From positions 1-45,619 of the forward strand of contig JAFGSI010000017.1 of the NCBI GenBank assembly GCA_016934715.1: DNA of 45,619 bases, written 5' to 3'. Shown here one piece after another: positions 9,160-16,953 of the stretch. Origin of the DNA: Anaerolineales bacterium. GTDB taxonomy: Bacteria > Chloroflexota > Anaerolineae > Anaerolineales > Villigracilaceae. The number at the start of each line of letters is the position of its first letter. Position 1 is the stretch's first letter. Under the pieces are notes generated by a model that was not told the origin of the DNA, did no database searches, and was given only the letters and a program-made list of their open reading frames with translations. A program made the translations under genes and the position numbers.

Positions 9160-9984
9160 TCAGCCTGTGTGGACGTGTTCCAGCGTGTAGCGGATAAAAT
9201 CCAGGGTCGCCTGCACGGCCGGCGGGGCTGCCCTCGCGCCCGGGTCGTGGCGCCCGGCCCAGGCGCGCTCGATCAGGGCGTTCCACGGCTCACCCAACTT
9301 CGCCTGTGCCCAGCGGGCAGCCGCCTGTTTCGAAGCGATGGCTCCCTGCTCGAGCGTGTAGAGGGTGCGGCAGAGGGTCAGGACGATGTAGGATTGCCAG
9401 CCGCGCTCCTGGATCTGTTCTGGTCTGGCAAGCAGCGGCATGATCCAGCCTTCCAGGGTAGCCAGGGCGGCGCTTCGGAGTTCGTCCGCAGGGACAGGGG
9501 CGATCCAGGTCCGGGGATCAGCGCCTGCCAGTGTGAGCCCGTGTTCCCGGAGGACAGCCCGCAGCAGGACCCAGCCGCCCCACCAGGCCCGGCTGAGACC
9601 GGGGTCATCGACCTGCATGCGCTGCAGGCGTTCGCCCGGGCCGCGGTCGATGTGCAGGTGCAGGACCTGCCGCGGGTCATAGGTGCGCAGCGCCAGCCGG
9701 GGGGTGTAAAAACCGTCCAGCTGGTTGGCACACCAGGAGTCGAGTGTCGCGATGTGAGCATGCATGGCTTGCAGGGCATCAAAGGCCGTCTCAGGAAGTG
9801 CTTCGGCTGTGAGGACGATGAAATCCACATCACTCTCGCGGTCGAATCCACCGCAGGCCAGCGAGCCGTACAGGTACATGCCGATGAACCGCTCTCCCAG
9901 AATGGCCCGCGCCTCCGGCAGGAGCACCTCCAGGACGGCATTGACCTCAGGGTAGGGGGTGGGAGAAAGCATCCGCTTGGACAT
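9160..9984 (-). CDS. Aminoglycoside-adenylyltransferase-like nucleotidyltransferase (copy 2)
   Basis: This 274-residue protein is paralogous to the product at 7450-8226. Both begin with a TPYPxVNAVL segment, both have GSLA followed by DxDF (here G40/S41 and D52/D54), and both end in a DUF4111-like helical domain. The family transfers a nucleotide to small molecules such as aminoglycosides. The identity is clearly partial, suggesting an old duplication with divergence in substrate choice. It starts 24 nt after the SDR remnant and 16 nt before the GNAT gene, in one minus-strand operon. An internal ATG at 9972 is a possible alternative start. Confidence 0.82.
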   Translation of the reverse strand: MSKRMLSPTPYPEVNAVLEVLLPEARAILGERFIGMYLYGSLACGGFDRESDVDFIVLTAEALPETAFDALQAMHAHIATLDSWCANQLDGFYTPRLALRTYDPRQVLHLHIDRGPGERLQRMQVDDPGLSRAWWGGWVLLRAVLREHGLTLAGADPRTWIAPVPADELRSAALATLEGWIMPLLARPEQIQERGWQSYIVLTLCRTLYTLEQGAIASKQAAARWAQAKLGEPWNALIERAWAGRHDPGARAAPPAVQATLDFIRYTLEHVHTG

Positions 9985-10008
9985 GGGGCAAGATCCTCTT
10001 CTTTTCAG

Positions 10009-10734
10009 TCAGAGCGCGTGACCGCCGGAGACCCATACGACCTGCCCGGTGGGCCAGGCCGCTTTCGCAGAGGCCGGGAAAACGGACCCATCCGCAATGT
10101 CGGCCGCCAGCAGGTTTTCTTCACGTCCGCTGCTGATGGTGCCGGTTTGCACAGGCCCGGGCGCGACAGTGTTCACGGGAATTCCCAGGAGCCCGACCTC
10201 GATCGCCGGGCTGCGCGTGAAGGTTTCCAGGATTGCCTTGCCGGCGCTCTGGCCGATCTGGCCGGCAAAGACCTGGGCAGCACGGGGATGCGCTTGTTCA
10301 CTGCAAGGTCGCGCTCCCGGCCGCTGGCGGAGGTGGTGAAAAAGTATGTTGGGGCCCTCCCGATAGGCCGCATTGTCGACCAGGATGGCGACCGGGCCCA
10401 GGCTGGCTTCGACCCAATCGAAGAACTGGGGCACGCTCTCTAGATCGGCCAGGTCGGCCTCATAGGCTTCAGCCCGACCGCCTGCATCGCAGGTGGATCG
10501 AACGACTTCGGCTGCCGTTCTGGCGCGCAGACCGTGATGCAGGGGCAAACCCGGAACGGCCGCCTGGTGGGCCTCGGCGGCCTGGATACCCAATCCCTCG
10601 GGTGCAAGCCGCAGGCAGGAGACATCGACCAGCGCACCCGCACGCCTGCAGGCGCGCGCGGCAGCAGCGACCCCAGGCGGATTGTCGGCGCCGGTGATCC
10701 GGACGACTTTGCTCTTCAAGCCAGTATCGATCAT
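10009..10734 (-). pseudogene. Decayed short-chain dehydrogenase/reductase (SDR)
   Basis: The frame is still open (241 codons from the ATG at 10734, with AAGGAG upstream) and the ends look like a 3-oxoacyl-ACP-reductase-type SDR. The core is broken. After VDNAAYREGP the annotated frame reads nonsense (ILFHHLRQRPGARP). The neighbouring frame reads TYFFTTSASGRERD and then AVNKRIPVL, which matches the SDR helix with the AVN motif. A one-base change in the run at 10349-10357 explains this. The sequence then jumps to VFAGQI, so about 25-30 residues holding the catalytic Ser strand are deleted. The Tyr of YxxxK is lost (GQSAGK), and the N-terminal glycine motif is altered (GVAAAA for GIGxAx). It is probably inactive, unless these are sequencing errors. 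Confidence 0.75.
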
Positions 10735-10780
10735 CTTCACTCCTTCCCGGCTGATTCCTGGACTTGCCAGGGTCCGCAGC

Positions 10781-12424
10781 CTAGAGGGCACGGACCCTGA
10801 CCTGGCCAGCCTCCATTTCCCACAGGCTGGTGGCGAACTGCTCGATGAAGTAGCGATCGTGGACCACGGCCAGCACCGTCCCTGCGAACTGGCTGAGGGC
10901 CTGTTCGAATTGGGCCCGGGAGGGGATATCGAGGTGGTTGATCGGCTCGTCGAGCAGCAGGAAGGTGCAGCCCTGGGCGATCAGCAGAGCCAGCTGGAGG
11001 CGGGTCCGCTCGCCGTAGCTCATCTCGCCGCAGGGGCGCAGGGGGGCCTGACCGCTGAACAAGAAGGCGTGCAGGAAGCTGCGCGCGTTTGTCGGGTTGA
11101 ACCCGCCGGTTTCCTGGATGATCTCGAGCGGGGACCTGCGGGGATCGAGCTGCTCCTGTTCCTGGGCCATGTACCCGAGTCTGGCCGAGGCCGCCAGCCG
11201 GACGGATCCGTCCAGCGGTTCCAGCTGGCCTGCGATGGTGCGCAGGAGGGTCGTCTTGCCGCAACCGTTCGGTCCGGTCAGGGCCAGGCGTTCGCCGCCG
11301 CGCAGGCGCAGTCGCAGGCCGGTCAAGAGCGGCGTGCTCCCGGGGTAGCCGATTGCCAGGTCCTCGCAGACCAGGGCCTCACGGCTTTTGTGGGCCGGCT
11401 CGGCAAAGTCGAGCTTGATCTGCCAGGAACTGCGCGGCCGGGCGACGATCTCGTCCGACTCGAGGAATTGTTCCAGGCGCTTCTCCCTGGATTTGGCCTT
11501 CCTGGCGACCTTCTTGGCGATGCCCTGCTGGTAGGACTTGTAGCCCTTGATCTTGTAGTCCGACCCGCCGACGCGGATCGAGGCGGCCTCGCGCTCGGTG
11601 CGCAGGGCCTGGGCCTTGGTGCGGACGATGTCGGCCTGCAGGCGGCGGATCTCAGCCTGCTGGTCGCGGTAGCTGGCCCACTGCCCTTCGATCTCGGCCT
11701 GTCGCCGGTTGAAGTAGTCGGTGTAGTTGCCGGCGTATTCGTGCAAACCTTCGCGCCGCGGGTCCATTTCGAGGATGCGGGTGACGGTGTTGTCGAGGAA
11801 GGCCCGGTCGTGGGAAACGATCAGGGCCGCGCCGCGGTAACCCTCGAGCCACGCCTCCAGCCACTTGAGCATGGCGATGTCGAGGTGGTTGGTCGGTTCG
11901 TCGAGCAGCAGCAAATTGGGCTCTTCGAGCAGCAGGCGGGCCAGCAGGAGGCGCGTCTTCTGACCGCCGGAGAGTTCCCCGACGCGCTGTCCGAGCGGCA
12001 GGTCCGCCAGCCCGAGCGGAACGAGGATATTTTCAGGGGGAACGTTGGCGCTGGACAACTGTGCGAGGAGTTGGTCGTACTGCTCCTGGAGGGCCGGATC
12101 ATCGGGGCGCGTCGAGAGGGCCGTGGCCAGTTCGGCGACCTGCTCTTCGAGGTGCACGGCACCCGCCAGGGCCTCTGCAAGCGTCAGGGACGGATCGAGA
12201 TCGAAGCCCTGGGGGAGATAGCCGAGGCGCAGGTCGGGGCGGGTGTGGGCCACAGAACCGGACTCGGGCGGTTCCAGCCCGGCCAGGATGCGCAGCAGGG
12301 TCGTTTTACCGCAGCCGTTGGGGCCGATCAGGCCGACCCGCTCGCCGGCGGAGAGATTGAGACTGATGTCCTGGAGTACGGTCTGGATGCCGTAGGTCTT
12401 GCCGAGGTGATGTGCAGAGAGCAT
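10781..12424 (-). CDS. ABC-F family ribosome-associated ATPase
   Basis: The 547-residue protein has two ABC cassettes and no membrane segments. Cassette 1 has Walker A GPNGCGKTT (34-42), signature LSGGQ (151-155) and Walker B LLLLDEP (171-177). Cassette 2 has the same Walker A (384-392), a modified signature MSYGE (468-472) and LLLDEPINHLD (489-499). The cassettes are joined by a long charged linker (about 221-340) like the P-site tRNA-interaction motif of ABC-F factors. ABC-F proteins bind the ribosomal E site; some release stalled or drug-bound ribosomes (ARE-ABCF), others are housekeeping factors such as EttA. The gene heads a series with two nucleotidyltransferases, a GNAT enzyme and a methyltransferase. 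Its leader carries an attenuator-like element, which favours the resistance or stress subtype. Antibiotic specificity cannot be read from the sequence. Confidence 0.9.
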   Translation of the reverse strand: MLSAHHLGKTYGIQTVLQDISLNLSAGERVGLIGPNGCGKTTLLRILAGLEPPESGSVAHTRPDLRLGYLPQGFDLDPSLTLAEALAGAVHLEEQVAELATALSTRPDDPALQEQYDQLLAQLSSANVPPENILVPLGLADLPLGQRVGELSGGQKTRLLLARLLLEEPNLLLLDEPTNHLDIAMLKWLEAWLEGYRGAALIVSHDRAFLDNTVTRILEMDPRREGLHEYAGNYTDYFNRRQAEIEGQWASYRDQQAEIRRLQADIVRTKAQALRTEREAASIRVGGSDYKIKGYKSYQQGIAKKVARKAKSREKRLEQFLESDEIVARPRSSWQIKLDFAEPAHKSREALVCEDLAIGYPGSTPLLTGLRLRLRGGERLALTGPNGCGKTTLLRTIAGQLEPLDGSVRLAASARLGYMAQEQEQLDPRRSPLEIIQETGGFNPTNARSFLHAFLFSGQAPLRPCGEMSYGERTRLQLALLIAQGCTFLLLDEPINHLDIPSRAQFEQALSQFAGTVLAVVHDRYFIEQFATSLWEMEAGQVRVRAL

Positions 12425-12449
12425 GGGAAACCCTGTGTAGCAACGAAAA

Positions 12450-12473
12450 CCGGGGGCATACGCCCCCGGCCGA
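12450..12473 (-). terminator. Leader terminator (attenuator) hairpin before the ABC-F gene
   Basis: On the minus strand an 8-bp perfect stem CCGGGGGC / GCCCCCGG with loop GTAT (12462-12469 and 12450-12457, loop between) is followed by TTTT, 26 nt before the ABC-F ATG. The upstream arm extends into TCGGCCGGG (12473-12465), which can instead pair with CCCGCCGA at 12512-12505 (8 bp, one bulge) as an antiterminator. A hairpin plus U tract inside a 5' leader, after a tiny ORF, is the arrangement of transcription attenuation. Confidence 0.6.
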
Positions 12474-12504
12474 ATCCAAATTCAGCGGGTGGTTTGCCCG
12501 GAAA

Positions 12505-12512
12505 TCGGCGGG
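12505..12512 (-). promoter_or_regulatory. Putative antiterminator 5' arm in the ABC-F leader
   Basis: CCCGCCGA on the minus strand can pair with TCGGCCGGG at 12473-12465 with one bulged C. That pairing would block the ascending arm of the terminator stem. It begins four bases after the stop codon of the five-codon upstream ORF, so a ribosome finishing or stalled on that ORF would cover it. The switching logic is an inference. Confidence 0.4.
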
Positions 12513-12515
12513 ATT

Positions 12516-12533
12516 CTACAGGGTGTCTGTCAT
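12516..12533 (-). CDS. Five-codon upstream ORF (leader peptide MTDTL) of the ABC-F gene
   Basis: The leader contains ATG ACA GAC ACC CTG TAG. CAGGAG lies 10 nt before the ATG and AAGGA sits directly against it, so ribosome binding is plausible. It lies between the promoter at 12568-12573 and the attenuator hairpin at 12450-12469. Leader peptides of this kind sense translation inhibitors in front of erm, vga/lsa-type and vmlR-type genes. No homologue is recognised, and five codons can occur by chance. Confidence 0.35.
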   Translation of the reverse strand: MTDTL

Positions 12534-12567
12534 TCCTTGAATGCTCCTGAACCTTTACGATGGCAGA

Positions 12568-12576
12568 ATTATATCA
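12568..12576 (-). promoter_or_regulatory. Extended -10 promoter of the ABC-F operon
   Basis: The minus strand reads TGATATAAT, a TG extension followed by a perfect -10 hexamer. No good -35 box is seen, as is usual for extended -10 promoters. Initiation would fall near 12561 and leave a leader of about 135 nt holding the upstream ORF and hairpins. Confidence 0.6.
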
Positions 12577-12691
12577 CGCTTCCTCCAGCCTGCGGATGGA
12601 TGGCGAGAGCAGCCCGAGCAGGCCGGTCACGGCCAGGGAGGGGGCCAGCAGGCGCGAGGCCGACTTGCCCAGCCCTGTGCAGGCCCGGAAT

Positions 12692-12724
12692 AAAAAAACC
12701 GCGGGCTGGACGAAGCGCCCGCGG
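12692..12724 (-). terminator. Intrinsic terminator of the DUF58-transglutaminase operon
   Basis: On the minus strand an 8-bp stem CCGCGGGC / GCCCGCGG (12717-12724 with 12699-12706), loop of 10 nt, is followed by seven T residues (12698-12692). It lies about 120 nt after the transglutaminase stop codon and before the ABC-F promoter, so it separates the two transcripts. Confidence 0.85.
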
Positions 12725-12842
12725 GGGGAGAGAGCGTCAGGGATCGGGGTCACCCCTGCCAACAGGCACGCGAACAGGCATCCCCGCGCGACCCGCTCAT
12801 GTTGATCGCCTGTGGCAGAGGAAGAGGGTTCAGCGGCGCCAA

Positions 12843-15260
12843 TTATCTCGTAGATTCAGGCAGGGGAGCTCCGCGGGGCGAAGATCTCCTGCGCCAGGTG
12901 CGCAGGCGGACCCACCACAGGCGGCGCTTGATGCGTGTCCAGGCGCCGCTCGCCTGGCGGAGTTCTTCCAGGCCGGGGGTCTGGTCAGCGTAGAGCATGC
13001 GGGTGTACAGATCGGTCAGGCTTTCCAGATCGGCCAGGATGCCGTCCACCTCCACGGCCAGCCCTTTGCGTTCCCGCAAGGGCGCCAGGCTGCCGGCCAG
13101 GGCGGCGGCGAACTGGTGCGGGGTCAGGGATCCGGCCCCGGGCAGATCCCAGCGGTGGCCCAGGCGGTACAACCGGCGGTAGATGGCCGTCACGGCCGGG
13201 CCAGCCGGGCGCAGGCGCAGCAGGAGCGCGTCCAGCGGCAGAAGCCAGGCCAGCAGGAAGATCACCAGGGCGCTGCCGATCAGGGCCAGCGGCCAGGCCA
13301 CCCACTGCCAGCGGAACCAGCGCCGGGCCGGGATCGGTGGAGGCGAAGTGTCGGACCCGCCGAGTCTGTCCGAAACCGGCAGGTCCCCGGCCGGGCGGGT
13401 GATGCGCGTCTGGCTGGCGGTCGGCTCGAACTCAACCCAGCCGATGCCCGGGAAGTAGGCCTCCACCCAGGTGTGCGCATTCAGGTTGCGCACGACGAAC
13501 TGTTCGGTGATCTCGTCGTACCCTCCGGTCGAATAGCCGGTCACGATCCGGGTCGGGATGCCGACCGCCCGTCCCAGGACGGCCATCGAAGTGGCATAGT
13601 AGTCACAGTAACCGGTTTGCAGATCGTACAGGAAGAAGTCGACGGCATCCCGGCTCAGCGGCGGTTGGGGCACATCCAGGGTATAGGGGAACTGGCGCAG
13701 GTAGCGTTCGATGGCTTCCAGGCGGTCGTAGGGATTTTGCTTGTCGAGGGTCAGGTCGATGGCGATGTCACGCACCCGGTTGGGCAGGTTATCGGGCAGG
13801 CGCAGGTAACGCTCGCTGATCTCCTGCGGGTATTCGGTCCCCGCCTGGCGCATTTGGGCGATGGTCACCTGGGGCAGGGCCGAGATGGCCGTATAGGTCT
13901 CGGTGGTCACCTGGGCGTAGACCAGGTCGTCCTCGGTCCGCCAGGAGACAAAATAGGGCTGGTCGGCCTGGAGCAGCCCGCCGGCGGTGAACAGGGCCTC
14001 GTCCATCGTGGCCAGGCGTTCAACGTGCTGGGTGACCAGCAGGACCTCGCCGGGGGGAAGTTCCAGGTCCGGATAGAGCGGCTGGTCGGCGGCGTATTCG
14101 CGCGGCCGCGCCGAGGAGGCTGTCCAACCGCTGCCGGTGTACAGGTCATAGGTCTGGGCGCGCCAGTAGTAGCGCACCGGGTCCTCGATGCCGGCCTGGA
14201 TGCGTACGCTGAGCGGGATCGGTTCATAGCCTTCGACGCGCACCAGCATGACGATCTCCTGGGTCAACTGGGGTCCGCCCCGGATGACGTGAAATTCGGA
14301 GACACCGCTGGCGCCTGTGGGCCGGCCCTCCCCGCCTGGTGCCGTGCCCGGACCCGGCATGGGAGTCTGCTGCAGGCCGAGCGACTCGGCCAGGGTATCG
14401 TCACCGCCGCGGAACACGTCGTTGAAGGTCTCGCGCATCTTTGCGATCGAGAACGAGGGCATCAGGGCCCCGGCGATGATCAGCGCGACTGCCAGGCTGC
14501 CGACAGTGATGGCCAGCGACGGCTCGACATCGGCCCGGTCGAGACGGGCGGCCTGCCAGCGCTGGCGGGCCAGGGTGTACTGCTGTACAGCCTGGGACAT
14601 GATCAGGCAGGCACCGAGCAGCAGCAGCCAGGGCAGCCCGGCCTTGGAATTGGTGTAGTAGACGTTGAGGGCCAGCAGGATCGCTGCCGGCAGCAGCCCG
14701 AGCAGGACGGCCTGGCGCCGGCGGGTCATCCAGGCAGCCCACAGGGACAACACCCAGACGAACAGGCCCCAGACCATGCTGGCAGCCATCGGGTCGTAGA
14801 TCAGCACGTCCTGGGAGGTCAGCCGCAGCCAGGCGGCGAGACGGGCGGCCAGCAAGCTCAGGACCGTCCCAACCCCGGCCCAGGCCTCGGCCAGGGCCGG
14901 CGAATCGATCCCTTCGCTGCGGAACGCGGCGACGAGCCAGGCGAATGCCGCCGAGATCAGTTCCACCAGGGCCCCCCCCAGACGGCCGACGGTCAGGGCC
15001 AGGACCAGGAAGCCGATCAGCATCCCGATCAGGGTTGCCTGCCAGCCCTTTAATTTCCGACGGGCCAGGTGCCAGCCGGTCAGCAGTCCCAGGAAGACCA
15101 GGGCCCCGGTGGCCGAGGCATCCGTGTTCTGGGTCAGGGCGGCCAGCCCGGCCCCGACGCTCCACAAGGCCATGAAGAGCACCCCGAAGCGGATCATGGT
15201 CAAACCGCCCAGCTTGCGTACCACCCAGCGCAGCAGGCGCCCGATCCCGTTGAGGATCAT
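12843..15260 (-). CDS. Membrane transglutaminase-like protein with DUF4129 domain
   Basis: The product is 805 residues from ATG 15260, which overlaps the DUF58 stop as ATGA and has GGAGG 8 nt upstream. An in-frame ATG at 15275 is less likely. Several TM helices span residues about 20-250. A periplasmic region follows, with the papain-like transglutaminase core: Cys552 in TGYCDYY, His596 in NAHTW and an acidic third residue, Glu612 in EFEPT, where Asp is usual. A further TM segment lies near 660-690, followed by a C-terminal DUF4129-like cytoplasmic tail. This TgpA-like family is usually coded with DUF58 and a MoxR AAA+ ATPase. The DUF58 partner is next door; MoxR is not in the window. The substrate is unknown, and protein cross-linking or peptidase activity at the cell surface is the family expectation. 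Confidence 0.88.
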   Translation of the reverse strand: MILNGIGRLLRWVVRKLGGLTMIRFGVLFMALWSVGAGLAALTQNTDASATGALVFLGLLTGWHLARRKLKGWQATLIGMLIGFLVLALTVGRLGGALVELISAAFAWLVAAFRSEGIDSPALAEAWAGVGTVLSLLAARLAAWLRLTSQDVLIYDPMAASMVWGLFVWVLSLWAAWMTRRRQAVLLGLLPAAILLALNVYYTNSKAGLPWLLLLGACLIMSQAVQQYTLARQRWQAARLDRADVEPSLAITVGSLAVALIIAGALMPSFSIAKMRETFNDVFRGGDDTLAESLGLQQTPMPGPGTAPGGEGRPTGASGVSEFHVIRGGPQLTQEIVMLVRVEGYEPIPLSVRIQAGIEDPVRYYWRAQTYDLYTGSGWTASSARPREYAADQPLYPDLELPPGEVLLVTQHVERLATMDEALFTAGGLLQADQPYFVSWRTEDDLVYAQVTTETYTAISALPQVTIAQMRQAGTEYPQEISERYLRLPDNLPNRVRDIAIDLTLDKQNPYDRLEAIERYLRQFPYTLDVPQPPLSRDAVDFFLYDLQTGYCDYYATSMAVLGRAVGIPTRIVTGYSTGGYDEITEQFVVRNLNAHTWVEAYFPGIGWVEFEPTASQTRITRPAGDLPVSDRLGGSDTSPPPIPARRWFRWQWVAWPLALIGSALVIFLLAWLLPLDALLLRLRPAGPAVTAIYRRLYRLGHRWDLPGAGSLTPHQFAAALAGSLAPLRERKGLAVEVDGILADLESLTDLYTRMLYADQTPGLEELRQASGAWTRIKRRLWWVRLRTWRRRSSPRGAPLPESTR

Positions 15261-16564
15261 CGCAGCCGCCTCCATTCGACCTGGACCGGCTTGCGGACCG
15301 GGATGGCCTTGCCGCGCCCGTCAATGCGCCATTCCCAGTGCCCTTCAGCGCCGGGCTGGGCGTCGGGCTGGTCGAGAAGGTCGGCTGTCACCAGGGTGAA
15401 GGTCAGGTTATGGGATTGTAGCAGGTCGACCATCGGCCTGGACGGCTGGGTGCCGCCGAAGGAGGCCGGGTCGAGCAGCAGGGCGGTCGGGGTGATGCCG
15501 TTGCGGGTCAGGCCGAACAACGGGCTGACCCAGTCGGCATTCATATTGGGGGTGATGACGATCAGGCTGGCACCGTTGCGGATCGAGCGGCGCGCCTGGA
15601 GAAGCAACTGCTCCAGCGGACGCCTGCCGGTCTCGACCAGCGCCAGGGCGCGCAGGATCTTCATCAGCTGGCCGGGGTCGCGCTGGGGTTCGATCCAGAC
15701 CAGCTCCCGGCCGTAGACCACCAGCCCGACGGCATGACCCTGGCGCAGGCCGCGGTCGGCCAGCGAGGCAGCCAGGATGATGCCGTGCTCCTGGGTTGAA
15801 CGCTCCTCCGCACCGGCCTGGACGCTTTCCTGCAGGTCGAGGAAGATCCACCAGTCGCTGGCGGGCATCTGCTCGAACTGGCGCACGAACAGCCCGTCAC
15901 GCCGGGCCGAGGTCGGCCAGTGGATCGCCTTGAGCGGGTCACCGGGAATGTACTCGCGCACCGTCTGGACGCTGACGGTTGTCTCGAGGGCGGCGCGCCG
16001 GTGACGGGTGCCCTCCCCGGCCCGCCCGCCGGAGGCGACCTCGATCGTCGGCAGGTTCAGCACCGGCGGCAGGACCAGCAGGTCGGCCGTATCGGGGATG
16101 CCCATCTCGACGGTGTAGAGCCCCAGCGGGTCGCTGGTCAGCAGGCTGGTTGGCCCCAGGGTGTACAGGCCGCGCCGGGTGCAGGCCCCCTCGGTGCTCC
16201 ACTGGGTGACCTCCTCCGGCCCGACGGCCGTCACCCGGCTGGCGCTGTATCCCGGCAGGGTCGAATGGTCCTGCACCTCCACCCAGATGGCCGAGGCGAA
16301 GGAGAGATTGGTGAGCGTGAAGCGCTCCTGCAGGCGATCACCGACCTGGGTCCAGCCATACCGCATCTCGCGTTCGGCGTACAGGTTGCGGGCCAGCGAA
16401 CGGGCCCAGATGTAGGCGATCAGCCAGCCCCCGCCCAGGACGCCCAGCAGGGCAGTCCAGGTCTTATGCGGCCAGAGCAGCTGCAGCACCAGCATCACGA
16501 TGGCCAGGGCTGGCCAGAGACGGCTGTGCAGGTGAATGCGGGGCTGGTCGGGGAAGGAATGCAT
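15257..16564 (-). CDS. DUF58 domain membrane protein
   Basis: This 435-residue protein has two closely spaced TM helices at about 15-52, a beta-rich middle part, and the DUF58 hallmark REYIPGDPLKAIHW around residues 205-218. A von Willebrand A-like fold follows (DLQES strand). DUF58 proteins accompany MoxR ATPases and transglutaminases in cell-envelope systems; their biochemical role is not established. The gene overlaps the transglutaminase gene by 4 nt. No clear Shine-Dalgarno is seen before the ATG. Confidence 0.85.
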   Translation of the reverse strand: MHSFPDQPRIHLHSRLWPALAIVMLVLQLLWPHKTWTALLGVLGGGWLIAYIWARSLARNLYAEREMRYGWTQVGDRLQERFTLTNLSFASAIWVEVQDHSTLPGYSASRVTAVGPEEVTQWSTEGACTRRGLYTLGPTSLLTSDPLGLYTVEMGIPDTADLLVLPPVLNLPTIEVASGGRAGEGTRHRRAALETTVSVQTVREYIPGDPLKAIHWPTSARRDGLFVRQFEQMPASDWWIFLDLQESVQAGAEERSTQEHGIILAASLADRGLRQGHAVGLVVYGRELVWIEPQRDPGQLMKILRALALVETGRRPLEQLLLQARRSIRNGASLIVITPNMNADWVSPLFGLTRNGITPTALLLDPASFGGTQPSRPMVDLLQSHNLTFTLVTADLLDQPDAQPGAEGHWEWRIDGRGKAIPVRKPVQVEWRRLR

Positions 16565-16621
16565 GGTTTGGGTTTCCCGGATCGGACAGGACTCAGGAAG
16601 ATCAAGGCGCGTGTGGCGACA

Positions 16622-16650
16622 ATCTTACATGAGAGCCTCTCCGGCGTCAA
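16622..16650 (-). promoter_or_regulatory. Promoter of the DUF58-transglutaminase operon
   Basis: Minus strand TTGACG (16650-16645), 17-nt spacer, TAAGAT (16627-16622). This gives a leader of about 50 nt before the DUF58 ATG at 16564. Confidence 0.6.
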
Positions 16651-16856
16651 TGAAACTTGCAACAATTCTTCAGTCGAAAGTGTCAGATTAAAAATGAGAC
16701 ATTCCGCTCGAAAACGTATTCGCCCCCTATAGCGATTTTCCTTCAGACAGGAAACAAGTACTGTTGTACGTTGGGCGCCCAGGTTCCTGATGGCCTTATT
16801 AACAGACCGGCCCCCATATATGGGGGTCGGGAGGCGATCGCTCGCCATAGTTCAGG
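16651..16856. other. Intergenic region between DUF58 promoter and tRNA-His
   Basis: AT-richer than its surroundings. It contains a dyad at 16807-16830 (CCCCC ATATAT GGGGG core, extended by CCG/CGG) about 27 nt behind the tRNA 3' end. The dyad lacks a proper T tract and could help end or trim the hisS-tRNA transcript. Nothing else is recognised. Confidence 0.45.
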
Positions 16857-16929
16857 GGTGCCTGACGGGGCTCGAACCCGCAACATCTTGATCCACAGTC
16901 AAGTGCTCTGCCATTGAGCTACAGGCACC
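16857..16929 (-). tRNA. tRNA-His (anticodon GTG)
   Basis: The minus strand folds as a cloverleaf. The acceptor stem is GTGCCTG / CAGGCAC, with an additional G at -1 facing C73, the identity pair of tRNA-His. The D arm contains TAGCTCAATGGCAGAGC. The anticodon loop is CTGTGGA, giving GTG. The T arm contains GGTTCGAGCCC. The 3' CCA is not encoded (CCT follows C73). It begins 24 nt after the hisS stop codon on the same strand, so it is probably cotranscribed with its own synthetase. Confidence 0.96.
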
Positions 16930-16953
16930 ACGAACAGCGGCCGGATTATACCA

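Noticed and set aside
12489..15053. Plus-strand open frame of about 850 codons
   Set aside because: It lies opposite the transglutaminase gene, is rich in Gly/Gln/Arg without motifs, and the minus-strand product has all family motifs.
16807..16830. CCCCCATATATGGGGG palindrome as an operator or terminator
   Set aside because: No promoter is next to it and no T run follows; it may simply shape the 3' end of the hisS-tRNA transcript, so it was kept only as part of the intergenic note.
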